DNA of 37,210 bases from Ignavibacteria bacterium. GTDB lineage: Bacteria; Bacteroidota; Ignavibacteria; Tepidaquicellales; OLB5. The DNA lies in assembly GCA_030835085.1 (NCBI GenBank), contig JAUQWQ010000088.1:1-37210 (forward strand), read 5' to 3'. Made by a program: the position numbers and the translations under genes. The stretch's first letter is position 1. Each line of letters begins with the position of its first letter. The notes below the pieces were generated by a model, which did not search any database, was not told where the DNA came from, and saw only the letters and a list, made by a program, of their open reading frames with translations. Shown piece after piece: positions 23,160-31,682 of the stretch.

Positions 23160-24599
23160 TTATCTTATAAGAATCATTTTTTTTGTATCATTAAAACTGC
23201 CTGCACTTAACCTGTAAAAATACACTCCGCTTGGGAAGTTTGATGCGTTCCAGTCGGCTTTGTATATGCCGGACTTCAGCTCACCGTTATGCAGAGTTTC
23301 AACAACTCTGCCCATCGCATCGTAGATTGTGAGGTTAACAAATTCTGCCTGCGGAATACTGAATTCGAAGTTTGTTGTTGGGTTGAACGGGTTTGGGTAA
23401 TTTTGAGAGAGAGAAAATTTATGCGGGATTTCTGTTGAGGTAATTTGTAAGCCTATATTCCCAGTTGGATTGCGTTTATAATATATTTCAAAGTTGCCAT
23501 TACGATCGTCAGACCATAAAACATTAACTAACGAGCCGGAAACTGCAATGGAGGGTAAATTTGAAGTAGAAGTATTATTAGTCAAGCGAGTATCTGTACC
23601 CCAGTTTATTCCGGCATCAGTTGAGGATTTATAGTATATTTCTAAGTTGCCATCGCGATAGTCTTGCCAAGCAACATGTACAAACCCGTTAGATACTGTT
23701 ATTGAGGGATTATAGGAAGCATCTGGGTTATTCGTCAGGCGAGTATCCGTACTCCAGTTAATACCGCAATCTGTGGAGTATTTGTAATAAACTTCCCAGT
23801 TGAAGTCTCGTTCGTCAAGCCATACGACATGCACAAAAGAACCAGAAACCGCAATTGATGGAACTCCAGATTGAACAGGATAATTCGAAATCCTGGTTTC
23901 AGTTTCCCAGTCTAATCCACCATCTGTGGATCGTTTAAAGTAAATTTCCATGTTGCCATCGCGTTCGTCATGCCATACAACATACACAAAAGAGCCAGAT
24001 ACTGCAATTGAAGGGAACAAAGAATCTGCAAAGTTGTTTGTTAAACTTGTTTCCGCTCCCCATGTAATTCCGCCGTCACTTGAGAGTTTAAAGTATATTT
24101 CCCAATTACCGTCCCGTAAATCTTGCCATACTACATAGACATAAGAGCCATATACTGCAACAGAAGGATAATATGAGTAAGCAGTATTATTGGTCAGTCT
24201 TGTATCTGTTGTCCAGCTTACGCCTACATCAGTAGAGCGTTTGAAATATATCTCATCATTACCATCACGATTATCGTACCAACCAACATATACATTTGAG
24301 CCGGAGATTGCAATGGCAGGATACCAGGAATCACCAGAGTTATTTGTCAATCGTATATCCGCATCCCAGGTTAATCCTGCATCAGTAGAGCGTTTGTAGT
24401 ATATCTCATAATTATTTTCTCGCACATCACTCCATACTATATGTACAATATTCCCGTTTGTTGCAATACACCATGTATTATTGTTTGAAGTATGAGAACC
24501 GGCAGAGTTATTTGTCAGCCGAACATCAGTTTGCCACTGTGAAAATAAATTAATAGTAAGAAGCGTAACAATTGAAATTAAGAGAAATTTCGTTTTCAT
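23160..24599 (-). CDS. seven-bladed Asp-box propeller surface protein with T9SS sorting domain (copy 4)
   Basis: 479 residues with the most regular repeats of the four copies. The signal peptide 'MKTKFLLISIVTLLTINLFSQ' is followed by six full blades of the form 'VVW-x-D-x-RDGN-x-EIYFKRSTD-x-G-x-x-W-x-x-(D/E)-TRLTNN' separated by 'SIAVSGSFV'-like strands. A closing half-blade ('EIYYKRNPTGN') pairs with the N-terminal 'WQTDVRLTNN'. Sialidase catalytic residues are not seen. The sorting domain is 'LSQNYPNPFNPTTNFEFSIP ... GVYFYRLSAGSFNDTKKMILIR'. Blade-to-blade similarity is high at the DNA level, so this gene looks the most recently expanded or homogenised. It is the middle gene of the 24611-23160-22220 operon. 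Confidence 0.86.
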   Translation of the reverse strand: MKTKFLLISIVTLLTINLFSQWQTDVRLTNNSAGSHTSNNNTWCIATNGNIVHIVWSDVRENNYEIYYKRSTDAGLTWDADIRLTNNSGDSWYPAIAISGSNVYVGWYDNRDGNDEIYFKRSTDVGVSWTTDTRLTNNTAYSYYPSVAVYGSYVYVVWQDLRDGNWEIYFKLSSDGGITWGAETSLTNNFADSLFPSIAVSGSFVYVVWHDERDGNMEIYFKRSTDGGLDWETETRISNYPVQSGVPSIAVSGSFVHVVWLDERDFNWEVYYKYSTDCGINWSTDTRLTNNPDASYNPSITVSNGFVHVAWQDYRDGNLEIYYKSSTDAGINWGTDTRLTNNTSTSNLPSIAVSGSLVNVLWSDDRNGNFEIYYKRNPTGNIGLQITSTEIPHKFSLSQNYPNPFNPTTNFEFSIPQAEFVNLTIYDAMGRVVETLHNGELKSGIYKADWNASNFPSGVYFYRLSAGSFNDTKKMILIR

Positions 24600-24610
24600 A
24601 ATTGTACGTT

Positions 24611-25828
24611 TTATTTAGTAAGAATCATTTTCTTTGTATCTAAGAAGTTATTTGTCCTGAGGGAATAAAAATACACACCACTGGGATAATCTGAAGCATT
24701 CCAATCTGCTTTGTATGTTCCCGGTTTTAAGTTTCCATTTACGAGTGTTGCAGCTTGCCTGCCAATTACGTCATAAATTGTCAATTGAACAAAACCGAAT
24801 TCGGCAATCCGAAATTCGAAATTAGTTGTAGGGTTGAACGGGTTTGGGTAATTTTGAGATAGAGAAAATCTTTCAGGAACTTCGCTGCTGATAGGTTCAA
24901 TTCCTATCGGGTCTCCGCCGGTTGTAGTATATAAAATTTTTCCTGCACCGCCTACTATCACTCCGTTTAACGCAGATGTTAACTCAACGCCGAACCATGT
25001 TGTATTGCTTACCGGTGATTGCTGCTGATACCACAGGTCACCGCCGTTTGTAGTTCTTAAAATTACCGAGTTCCAGCCAACCGCGTTACCTGTCATAGCG
25101 TTTGCGAATGAAACAGCGTTAAGTGTATTTGCAACAGGTGTAATTTGGGGAGCCCAGCTAATGCCGCCATCAATGGTTTTGAGTATAGTGCCGTTTGAGC
25201 CTGTTACATAACCTGTGTTAGCATCAACAAATGAAACTCCATACAGGTCAGCGGTTGTACCGCTGGAGAGTTCCGTAAATGATGCACCGGCATCTGTTGA
25301 TAAAAGCATATCTCCAAAAAATCCAAGAACAATTGCGTTATTGGCATTTATGAATTTAACAGTATTATAACTTGGTGGATTAGGCGGAACAGGGATTTGA
25401 ACCCATGTCTGTCCTGCGTTAGTGGTGCGAAGTAATGTGCCCACGTAACCTGATATCAAACCCGTGTTTACATCCTTAAAACTTACTGAATAATAGTTGA
25501 TGAAAATATTTCCGCCCTGCTGCTGCCAGGTGCCGCCTGTATTTGTTGTACGCAGGATTTTTTGTGGATAACCAACGGCACATGCTGTATTGTTATCAAT
25601 CATATCAATACCCCCCAGCCAGTATAGGTTATTCTGGTTTACCTGGCTCCAAGTCATGCCGCCGTTAACGGTTTTCAGAATTCTGCCTGCTTCACAGCAA
25701 GCCATTCCCGTATTGATATCAGCAAACGAAACCCCGTAAATTATATCTGTATGGCCTGATGGCCTAACCTGCCATTGTGAATAAATCAAGACCGGAACAA
25801 ACAGTATAAAAATCAGTATAGCTTTCAT
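24611..25828 (-). CDS. Ycf48-like Asp-box propeller surface protein with T9SS sorting domain
   Basis: 405 residues. The signal peptide 'MKAILIFILFVPVLIYSQ' starts at the ATG at 25828; the frame reaches 25867, but those 13 codons add nothing. Seven repeats of about 45 residues follow: '(G/S/A)V-x-F-x-D-x-NTG-x-x-x-G-x-x-G-x-(I/L)L-(K/R)T-(T/V/I)-(N/D)-(G/A)-G-x-(T/S)-W'. This is the Ycf48/photosystem-assembly-like variant of the Asp-box propeller. Outside phototrophs these are widespread surface propellers without known ligands. The sorting domain is 'LSQNYPNPFNPTTNFEFRI ... GVYFYSLRTNNFLDTKKMILTK'. It is the first gene of a probable three-gene operon. Confidence 0.85.
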   Translation of the reverse strand: MKAILIFILFVPVLIYSQWQVRPSGHTDIIYGVSFADINTGMACCEAGRILKTVNGGMTWSQVNQNNLYWLGGIDMIDNNTACAVGYPQKILRTTNTGGTWQQQGGNIFINYYSVSFKDVNTGLISGYVGTLLRTTNAGQTWVQIPVPPNPPSYNTVKFINANNAIVLGFFGDMLLSTDAGASFTELSSGTTADLYGVSFVDANTGYVTGSNGTILKTIDGGISWAPQITPVANTLNAVSFANAMTGNAVGWNSVILRTTNGGDLWYQQQSPVSNTTWFGVELTSALNGVIVGGAGKILYTTTGGDPIGIEPISSEVPERFSLSQNYPNPFNPTTNFEFRIAEFGFVQLTIYDVIGRQAATLVNGNLKPGTYKADWNASDYPSGVYFYSLRTNNFLDTKKMILTK

Positions 25829-25936
25829 AACAATTGTAATTAATATTTCTTTTCCAAAATAATACAAAAAATATAATTTAGTAAGTGAAATTTAATCAGT
25901 AGGTTAAAAATAGCTGAAATAACTAACAATAAATGC

Positions 25937-25962
25937 AAAAGGCAGGAATTTACCTGCCTTTT
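25937..25962 (-). terminator. rho-independent terminator after the beta-helix gene
   Basis: AAAAGGCAGG (25937-25946), loop AATTTA, CCTGCCTTTT (25953-25962). It is symmetric but sits 57 bp after the minus-strand stop at 26019 and separates that gene from the 24611 operon. Confidence 0.7.
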
Positions 25963-26018
25963 GCGGGGGATATGTAACTGTATTTCCTCTAATGGAGAAA
26001 TAACAATCTAAAGAATGC

Positions 26019-29000
26019 TTATTTTACTAAAATCAATTTCATGGTTTTACTGAAAGAATTACCATCGGTTGAATTGGCTATGAGCCTGTAGAAATAAATA
26101 CCGCTTGCCAGGTTAGAACCGTTGAAATCTGCAGTATAGAATCCGCTTTCCAGTTCTTTTTCAAGAAGAGATGCAACTTCTTTTCCCGTGATATCATATA
26201 CTTTCAGAGAGACTTTTGCCATGAAAGGAATCTGGAAATCAACTTTTGAAGTTGGATTTGAGGGATTCGGATAGTTCTGGAAAAGATCAGCGACACTTGG
26301 AGTGCCAATTACCACATCATTTGGTGCGGTTAAATTATGATATTCGAAATTTCCGTTAAAATCGATCTGTTTTAAACGATACTGGTACTTGCCGGCGTTA
26401 AGTTTCGGATCTGAAAAGCTATAATTGTTCTGCTGGTTTGTAGTTCCGTTACCCGGAACAAAGCCAATTTTTTGCCATGAGCCGTATGCAGCAGTTACAG
26501 CATTAAAATCTCTTCTTTCAACTTCAAATCCGCTGTTGTTTATCTCAGAACATGTTGACCACACCAGATCTGCCTGTCTTTTAACCACTGATGCAGTAAA
26601 AGAACAAAGTTCAACCGGCAGAGGATTACTTTGGTCAGTTAATGCGTAATCAGAAAAGCTGTTCATGCCCCTGGTTGTAATGAACTCCGATGCCCAGTTC
26701 AGTTCGGATTGCCATGTACCGTTACCCGCAGTAGAAAACACTTCCCATGTGCCGTTGTATTTTGCAATCCTGGTATTTGCAGATGGTGAAGAAATAGTAT
26801 ATGTTTCGTTAGTCCCGAAATTAATTGTGATGTTATAAGTTGTGCCGGTTAAAGAACCTGTTGGAACAACTGACCAGTAAGAATTAGAATATCCTCCGCC
26901 AAGCACCCCTGAATGATTAACACCTGAATAATATCTAACATTCATTGAAGAAGGATAAGCTGAACCACCTGAACCCCAGTTAATAGTAAGCAGTGTTCTT
27001 CCCCATAACGTGTAATTGGAAGTAACCCCGCTGCCCGGAGCATTATCAAATGCAGCTGAAGGATTGCCGGGAGGAGTTGCTGTAAATTCATGGCTTCCGA
27101 TATCGCTTGTACCGCCGGAAATAGTTGTTGGCCTGGTGTTACCGCTGAAATCATTACCGTTTCCTGCAAGTGCTATTCCTTTTCCTGAAACCACCCAAGC
27201 CTGCCAATTGCCAGTGTTAATAGATAAATTGCCGGTTGAAACATTATTAAACAGACTTGTTGGAGCTATATCTGCTGAAGTGGTGCTCCATGTATGTTTA
27301 TCTCCTAATGAAGAATCTCTCCACTGGTAAATAGTCTGGTTTGTTGTTCCCCAAATAGCAATTCTTGATGAATTAGAAGCAATGTAAACATTATAATCTG
27401 AAGAAGAGTTCGTCCAGTTATCATAACCAACCTCGTTCCCGATCGCATAATGACTTCCTGAACCGCCGGTTCTTGCGTTGAAAAATATGTTATTTCGTAA
27501 TGCGGCATCAGTAGCCCAGTCTAAAAGAGGTCTATCATAAGCCCATGAATTTGCCGACCCGCCTGAAGCCAGGCCGCCGATATAAATTGAATTATAATAG
27601 AATAAACTTGGGAACTCAGCTTCATCGTGAATTCCTTTTATTTCAACACCGTTTGTTGAAAGATCAGCTTCGTAATTTCCTGCTTTATCGACTGCGGTTT
27701 TAACCACAGGTTTTTCTTTTAAAAAATTCCTGAAAACCTCTTCTGAAACATTAGAATTATTTTCAGAAATATTATCATTAATATAATCCTTATTTATATT
27801 AACTTTATTTGTATTTTCAGTATTTGTATTATTGTTATTATTATCAGAAGCCTCTCCGTTTGTGATAGAGATCTGGTTGTTTAATATATTCCAGCTGCCC
27901 CAAAAAGCATTTATTCCCCATATTTTTGCCGCCCCGGTAGTTGAAGAGTGGTTCAGGTTTGATATCCTGTTTTTTTCGAAGGTACCTTTTGCGACATTGT
28001 TGTAATAACCAAATCCCATTACGTAGGAATCTGAATTATTTGTACCATACAGCCCGGTAATAGTGTTACCTGAAAACAACTGAGAAGTTGAACTTGAACC
28101 CGTAAACATTCCTATCAGAGATGTGTTATCGGGATATCTATCTGTACTGCTGCTTGAACAGTATAAGTTGGAAACTGTATTATTATTTACCGTTAAAGAG
28201 GCACTTGTACTTCTTGACTGATATATACCTCTTATTCTTGATTCTGCGGAAGTGTTTGTTACCCTTAAATTAGAAACAGTATTGTTATTGATAGTTGCCA
28301 TTATGGTATTGACCTGGCTGTGAATTCCGGTAAGCTGAAATTCAAATGTTGTTGAAGTCTGTTGTATACTATTTGAAGTGGTTAAACTTCCAATCGTATT
28401 ATTACTTATACTTATTCCTGTTGTTGGGGTACCTGAATAAAATATACTTTCAAGCCTTACAGTTTGATTATTATTTCCTCCAAAATTAAATGAACCAACA
28501 ATATTATTATTTATATCGCCGGTACCGGTATGAATGATACCTCTGGTAATAACATTATCAATTGTTCCATTGAATGTAAATGTAATATTGCCGTTTGAAG
28601 TTGTATTACCTATCGTATTGCCTGAAGTTGTACCTATATTAACACGTCCAGCTTCTACAACTATACCTGCAAAATATGTAACACCTCCTGCTGTTGGTGT
28701 TGATGTAAAATTTAAATTCCCTATCGTATTTCCGTTAATATTCGAAGCAGTTGTAGTACCTGAAGCCTGCATTCTGATGAAGTAAAGTGAATTGGATTGT
28801 GTTCCGTTTACCGTCCATGCACTGCCTCCGCAGTTGACAGCTGTTCCGCCAAGATAGTTATTACTGATGGTAATATTGTTAGCTCCGGAAGTATTTACAT
28901 GAATCAAATTCCAGCTTGTTGCAGATGTCGGTGTCCTGGTTGAAGTCTGGTAAATACTGTTCCCGGTTATTGTAAAATCCGTACTTCCGTTCATCAGCAT

Positions 29001-29714
29001 AATTGCAGAACATATCTGCGCATTCCTGTAAACATTTGTAATTGCATTATTGGAGATAGTAATATTACTGTTATACCTTGCTGTAGTAGAAGTAGTACCT
29101 AAAGATACTATTGCATTTTGAAGCGTTCCTCCTGAAGCATCATTAATTGTACAATATGAAATTGTATTGTTATCATTCCCTGTTGAGCCTGTTGTTGTGC
29201 TGAAATCAATAATACCGCTGTTTGATGCAACTCTCATTCCGTCAACCATACAGTAAGTAATGGTATTATTAGTAGCATCATTAATGAACCGGAATGTCTG
29301 ACCGCCGGTATTATTGTTAACAAATCTTAAGTATCTTCCCGACCCGCTGAATCTTCCGTCAATTGTAACACGGTCCGCTCCGTTGAGATCAAAAAGCGGG
29401 GCAACAACATTACCTGATAATGTTCTTAATGTTGCACTTGAAGGATTTATTGTGATAGTATTACTTCCGGACCATTGCTGAAGTGCAACAGCGCCTGTTT
29501 CTGTAATGTCTGAAGTAACTCTCAGTGTAACATTACCGCTTAATCCTCTGGTGTTTACAGCATTAAAAAATCCTGCTGCTCCCGTGCCGGTCAAAGATGT
29601 AAATGTCTGACCGGAACCTACATTATAAGTACCGTTAAGCGGTTGTGAGTTAGTAAAATTTACAAGTATCATAAACAAAATGATACTTAGTGCAAATTTT
29701 TTATAGAATATCAT
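26019..29714 (-). CDS. giant parallel beta-helix surface protein with a diverged T9SS sorting domain
   Basis: 1231 residues. The signal peptide (about 1-24, ending 'FTNSQ') starts at the ATG at 29714, which has GGAGGAATC directly upstream; the frame's extra 13 codons are ignored. 'LNGTYNVGSGQTFTSL-TGTGAAGFFNAVN' (25 on) is a known start of large Bacteroidota surface proteins. About 100-630 is a right-handed beta-helix of many 'NNTIS-x-L' and 'I-x-NN-x-(I/V)-x-N-L' turns. An Asn-rich spacer (about 640-690, nt 27746-27860) interrupts it, followed by more helix, a beta-sandwich with 'ELCSFTASV ... VDLVWSTCSEINNSGFEVER'-type sequence and a sorting domain of a diverged form ('LFQNYPNPSNPTSKVDFQIP ... 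GIYFYRLIAN ... MKLILVK'). A role in adhesion or polysaccharide binding is inferred from the fold only. Confidence 0.85.
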   Translation of the reverse strand: MIFYKKFALSIILFMILVNFTNSQPLNGTYNVGSGQTFTSLTGTGAAGFFNAVNTRGLSGNVTLRVTSDITETGAVALQQWSGSNTITINPSSATLRTLSGNVVAPLFDLNGADRVTIDGRFSGSGRYLRFVNNNTGGQTFRFINDATNNTITYCMVDGMRVASNSGIIDFSTTTGSTGNDNNTISYCTINDASGGTLQNAIVSLGTTSTTARYNSNITISNNAITNVYRNAQICSAIMLMNGSTDFTITGNSIYQTSTRTPTSATSWNLIHVNTSGANNITISNNYLGGTAVNCGGSAWTVNGTQSNSLYFIRMQASGTTTASNINGNTIGNLNFTSTPTAGGVTYFAGIVVEAGRVNIGTTSGNTIGNTTSNGNITFTFNGTIDNVITRGIIHTGTGDINNNIVGSFNFGGNNNQTVRLESIFYSGTPTTGISISNNTIGSLTTSNSIQQTSTTFEFQLTGIHSQVNTIMATINNNTVSNLRVTNTSAESRIRGIYQSRSTSASLTVNNNTVSNLYCSSSSTDRYPDNTSLIGMFTGSSSTSQLFSGNTITGLYGTNNSDSYVMGFGYYNNVAKGTFEKNRISNLNHSSTTGAAKIWGINAFWGSWNILNNQISITNGEASDNNNNNTNTENTNKVNINKDYINDNISENNSNVSEEVFRNFLKEKPVVKTAVDKAGNYEADLSTNGVEIKGIHDEAEFPSLFYYNSIYIGGLASGGSANSWAYDRPLLDWATDAALRNNIFFNARTGGSGSHYAIGNEVGYDNWTNSSSDYNVYIASNSSRIAIWGTTNQTIYQWRDSSLGDKHTWSTTSADIAPTSLFNNVSTGNLSINTGNWQAWVVSGKGIALAGNGNDFSGNTRPTTISGGTSDIGSHEFTATPPGNPSAAFDNAPGSGVTSNYTLWGRTLLTINWGSGGSAYPSSMNVRYYSGVNHSGVLGGGYSNSYWSVVPTGSLTGTTYNITINFGTNETYTISSPSANTRIAKYNGTWEVFSTAGNGTWQSELNWASEFITTRGMNSFSDYALTDQSNPLPVELCSFTASVVKRQADLVWSTCSEINNSGFEVERRDFNAVTAAYGSWQKIGFVPGNGTTNQQNNYSFSDPKLNAGKYQYRLKQIDFNGNFEYHNLTAPNDVVIGTPSVADLFQNYPNPSNPTSKVDFQIPFMAKVSLKVYDITGKEVASLLEKELESGFYTADFNGSNLASGIYFYRLIANSTDGNSFSKTMKLILVK

Positions 29715-30027
29715 GATTCCTCCAGTATTAATGAATATATCCCCTTGATTCATTTAATAGTTTTAGTTAATTAGATTTACAAATTTAACTAATGTATAAA
29801 TGTTACGTAATACCGTGATTAGGTTAGTTCGTAATTTTCCTAATGATTACCTAATATACATGATGTAAATTCAGCTATAAACGCTAAGTTTGTAAATTAT
29901 TTATAAAATTAACGTGAATATGGGGTATATATGATAATACATTGAAGAACAATCATTTTTTAACTAATTTTACGAAGATGAAACTATTAAAGTTTGTTAG
30001 CAATTAATCTATATTAGTGCTAAAATT
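29715..30027. other. AT-rich divergent intergenic region
   Basis: 313 bp between the beta-helix gene (minus) and hrcA (plus), very AT-rich, with no ORF. It contains a possible hrcA promoter, TTGAAG (29942-29947), 17 bp, TAATTT (29965-29970), and the CIRCE-like dyad at its end. No other structure was seen. Confidence 0.5.
29997..30023 (+). promoter_or_regulatory. CIRCE-like HrcA operator
   Basis: TTAGCAATT (29997-30005), a 9-nt spacer, then TAGTGCTAA (30015-30023). The canonical element is TTAGCACTC-N9-GAGTGCTAA. The arms match 7/9 and 8/9 and the spacer length is exact. It lies 4 bp before the hrcA ATG, so HrcA would repress its own operon until heat stress. Confidence 0.8.
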
Positions 30028-31053
30028 ATGGATGAACTATCATATAGAGAAAAAGTCATTTTAAGGTGTATTATAGAGGAATTTATTCATACAGCTAACC
30101 CAATTGGCTCGAGGTATATTTCCAAAACTTCAGATATTAAATTATCACCGGCAACCATCAGGAATGTGATGAGTGATCTGGAGGATCTGAATTTCCTTAC
30201 ACATAATCATACCTCCGGCGGCAGGGTTCCAACAGATAAAGGTTACAGGTATTTTGTTAATGAATTGATGGAAACTGACCCGCTGATACAAAACGAAAAA
30301 GATATTCTGAAAACTCAGTTAGCTGAAACAGACGCTACCCAGGATGAAATATATAAAGAAGTATCAAGGATACTGGGGAGACTTTCAAAAGAAATAAGTA
30401 TAGTATCCCAGCCGTATTTATCGCAGGGTATTTTTGAAAGACTTGAACTGGTTAACCTTTCATCCACAAAACTGCTTGTGGTAGTATCTATAAAATCAGG
30501 TTTAATGCGCACTTTATTGTTTGATGTTGAATCAGGAATATCAAGGGATAAGATCGAGCGGGTTACGGGTATACTCAACGAAAAGCTAAGCGGCTTAACT
30601 TTAACTGAGATCAGAAGTACATTTCTTGAAAGAATCAAAGATATCCAGTATGATTCAAAAGAGATTTTAAAAGTATTTATTGATTCAATTGACAGAATTT
30701 TTCAGGATGAAAAAGAAGGAATGACCCTGTATTTTGGCGGAACAACAGAGATCCTTTCTCAACCGGAATTTGGCGATACAAAGAACTACAAAAATATAAT
30801 AGAGCTTACCGATGAAAAAAATATAGTGGTTCATGTACTTAATAACATGCCCGCTGACCAAAATGGAATTTCAATATCAATCGGCTCAGAAAATAAAGAT
30901 GAAAAGCTAAAAGATTACAGCATAGTATCATCAGAATACAGCATAGGCGGCATTAAAGGCAGAATAGCCCTTATAGGACCCAAAAGAATGAATTATTCCA
31001 AAATGGTCTCTATGCTTGATTATACATCAAGTATTATTACTGAAAGAATTTGA
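30028..31053 (+). CDS. hrcA: heat-inducible transcription repressor HrcA
   Basis: A 341-residue repressor of heat-shock genes that binds CIRCE sites and depends on the GroE chaperonin for activity. The N-terminal winged helix is clear ('LSYREKVILRCIIEEFIHTANPIGSRYISK', 'LSPATIRNVMSDLEDLNFL', 'HNHTSGGRVPTDKGYRYFVNELM'). A GAF-like dimerisation domain follows, and the C-terminal segment reads 'SSEYSIGGIKGRIALIGPKRMNYSKMVSMLDYTS', a strong family signature. First gene of the hrcA-grpE-dnaJ operon, with its own operator immediately upstream. No Shine-Dalgarno is visible because the operator occupies that place. Confidence 0.95.
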   Translation: MDELSYREKVILRCIIEEFIHTANPIGSRYISKTSDIKLSPATIRNVMSDLEDLNFLTHNHTSGGRVPTDKGYRYFVNELMETDPLIQNEKDILKTQLAETDATQDEIYKEVSRILGRLSKEISIVSQPYLSQGIFERLELVNLSSTKLLVVVSIKSGLMRTLLFDVESGISRDKIERVTGILNEKLSGLTLTEIRSTFLERIKDIQYDSKEILKVFIDSIDRIFQDEKEGMTLYFGGTTEILSQPEFGDTKNYKNIIELTDEKNIVVHVLNNMPADQNGISISIGSENKDEKLKDYSIVSSEYSIGGIKGRIALIGPKRMNYSKMVSMLDYTSSIITERI

Positions 31054-31094
31054 GAAATTACAGCACATTGCAACGATATTAAATCAGTGAAATT

Positions 31095-31676
31095 ATGACG
31101 AAGAATAAAAAAGAAAAACAGGAAAAAGAAATTAAAGAAACTGAAATTAAGATAAATGTTCCAATAGAAGATTCTGCTGAGCTTCCCGGGGAACAGGCAC
31201 TGAATTCCGGCGAAGAACAGAACAGGATTGCCGAGCTTGAAAAACAGGCTGCACTCTATAAAGACCAGTACCTAAGGACTGCTGCAGAGTTTGAAAATTA
31301 CAAAAGAAGAACTGATGCAGAGCGTTCCGAATTTTTTGCTTATGCAGGTGAAAAGGTACTTGGTGAAATGCTGCCGGTACTGGATGATTTTGACAGGACT
31401 ATGGAGTCCTTTGATAAGAGCCATGATAAGGACGCACTGAAGAAAGGAATTGATCTGGTTTATGCTAAGTTCAGAAGTGTCCTTGAAAAACAAGGATTGA
31501 AACCGATGCACTCAGACGGTACTAAATTTGATGTAAACCTGCATGAAGCAATTTTACAGCAGCCCGATGAAAGCAAAGAACCCGAAACAGTTTTAAATAC
31601 TGTTGAAAAAGGTTATTACCTGAAAGATAAAGTATTAAGACACGCAAAAGTTGTTGTTTCATCAAAACCGGAATAA
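31095..31676 (+). CDS. grpE: nucleotide-exchange factor GrpE
   Basis: A 193-residue dimeric co-chaperone that releases ADP from DnaK. A disordered, Lys/Glu-rich N-terminus (1-40) leads into the long paired helix ('RIAELEKQAALYKDQYLRTAAEFENYKRR', family motif 'FENYKRR' near 66-72). 'LPVLDDFDR' (93-101) follows, and the beta-wing domain has 'KFDVNLHEAI' and 'GYYLKDKVLRHAKVVVS'. It lies between hrcA (41 bp) and dnaJ (6 bp), all in one direction. dnaK is not in the window. Confidence 0.95.
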   Translation: MTKNKKEKQEKEIKETEIKINVPIEDSAELPGEQALNSGEEQNRIAELEKQAALYKDQYLRTAAEFENYKRRTDAERSEFFAYAGEKVLGEMLPVLDDFDRTMESFDKSHDKDALKKGIDLVYAKFRSVLEKQGLKPMHSDGTKFDVNLHEAILQQPDESKEPETVLNTVEKGYYLKDKVLRHAKVVVSSKPE

Positions 31677-31682
31677 ATTAAT

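Noticed and set aside
13676-24599. Possible CRISPR array or tandem DNA repeat because of regular ~150-bp periodicity
   Set aside because: The periodicity is that of propeller blades in intact coding frames; units are not identical and no spacers or Cas genes exist.
13676-24599. Active sialidases
   Set aside because: Asp-boxes are present, but the Arg triad and Tyr/Glu active-site pattern was not seen; Asp-boxes alone do not imply activity.
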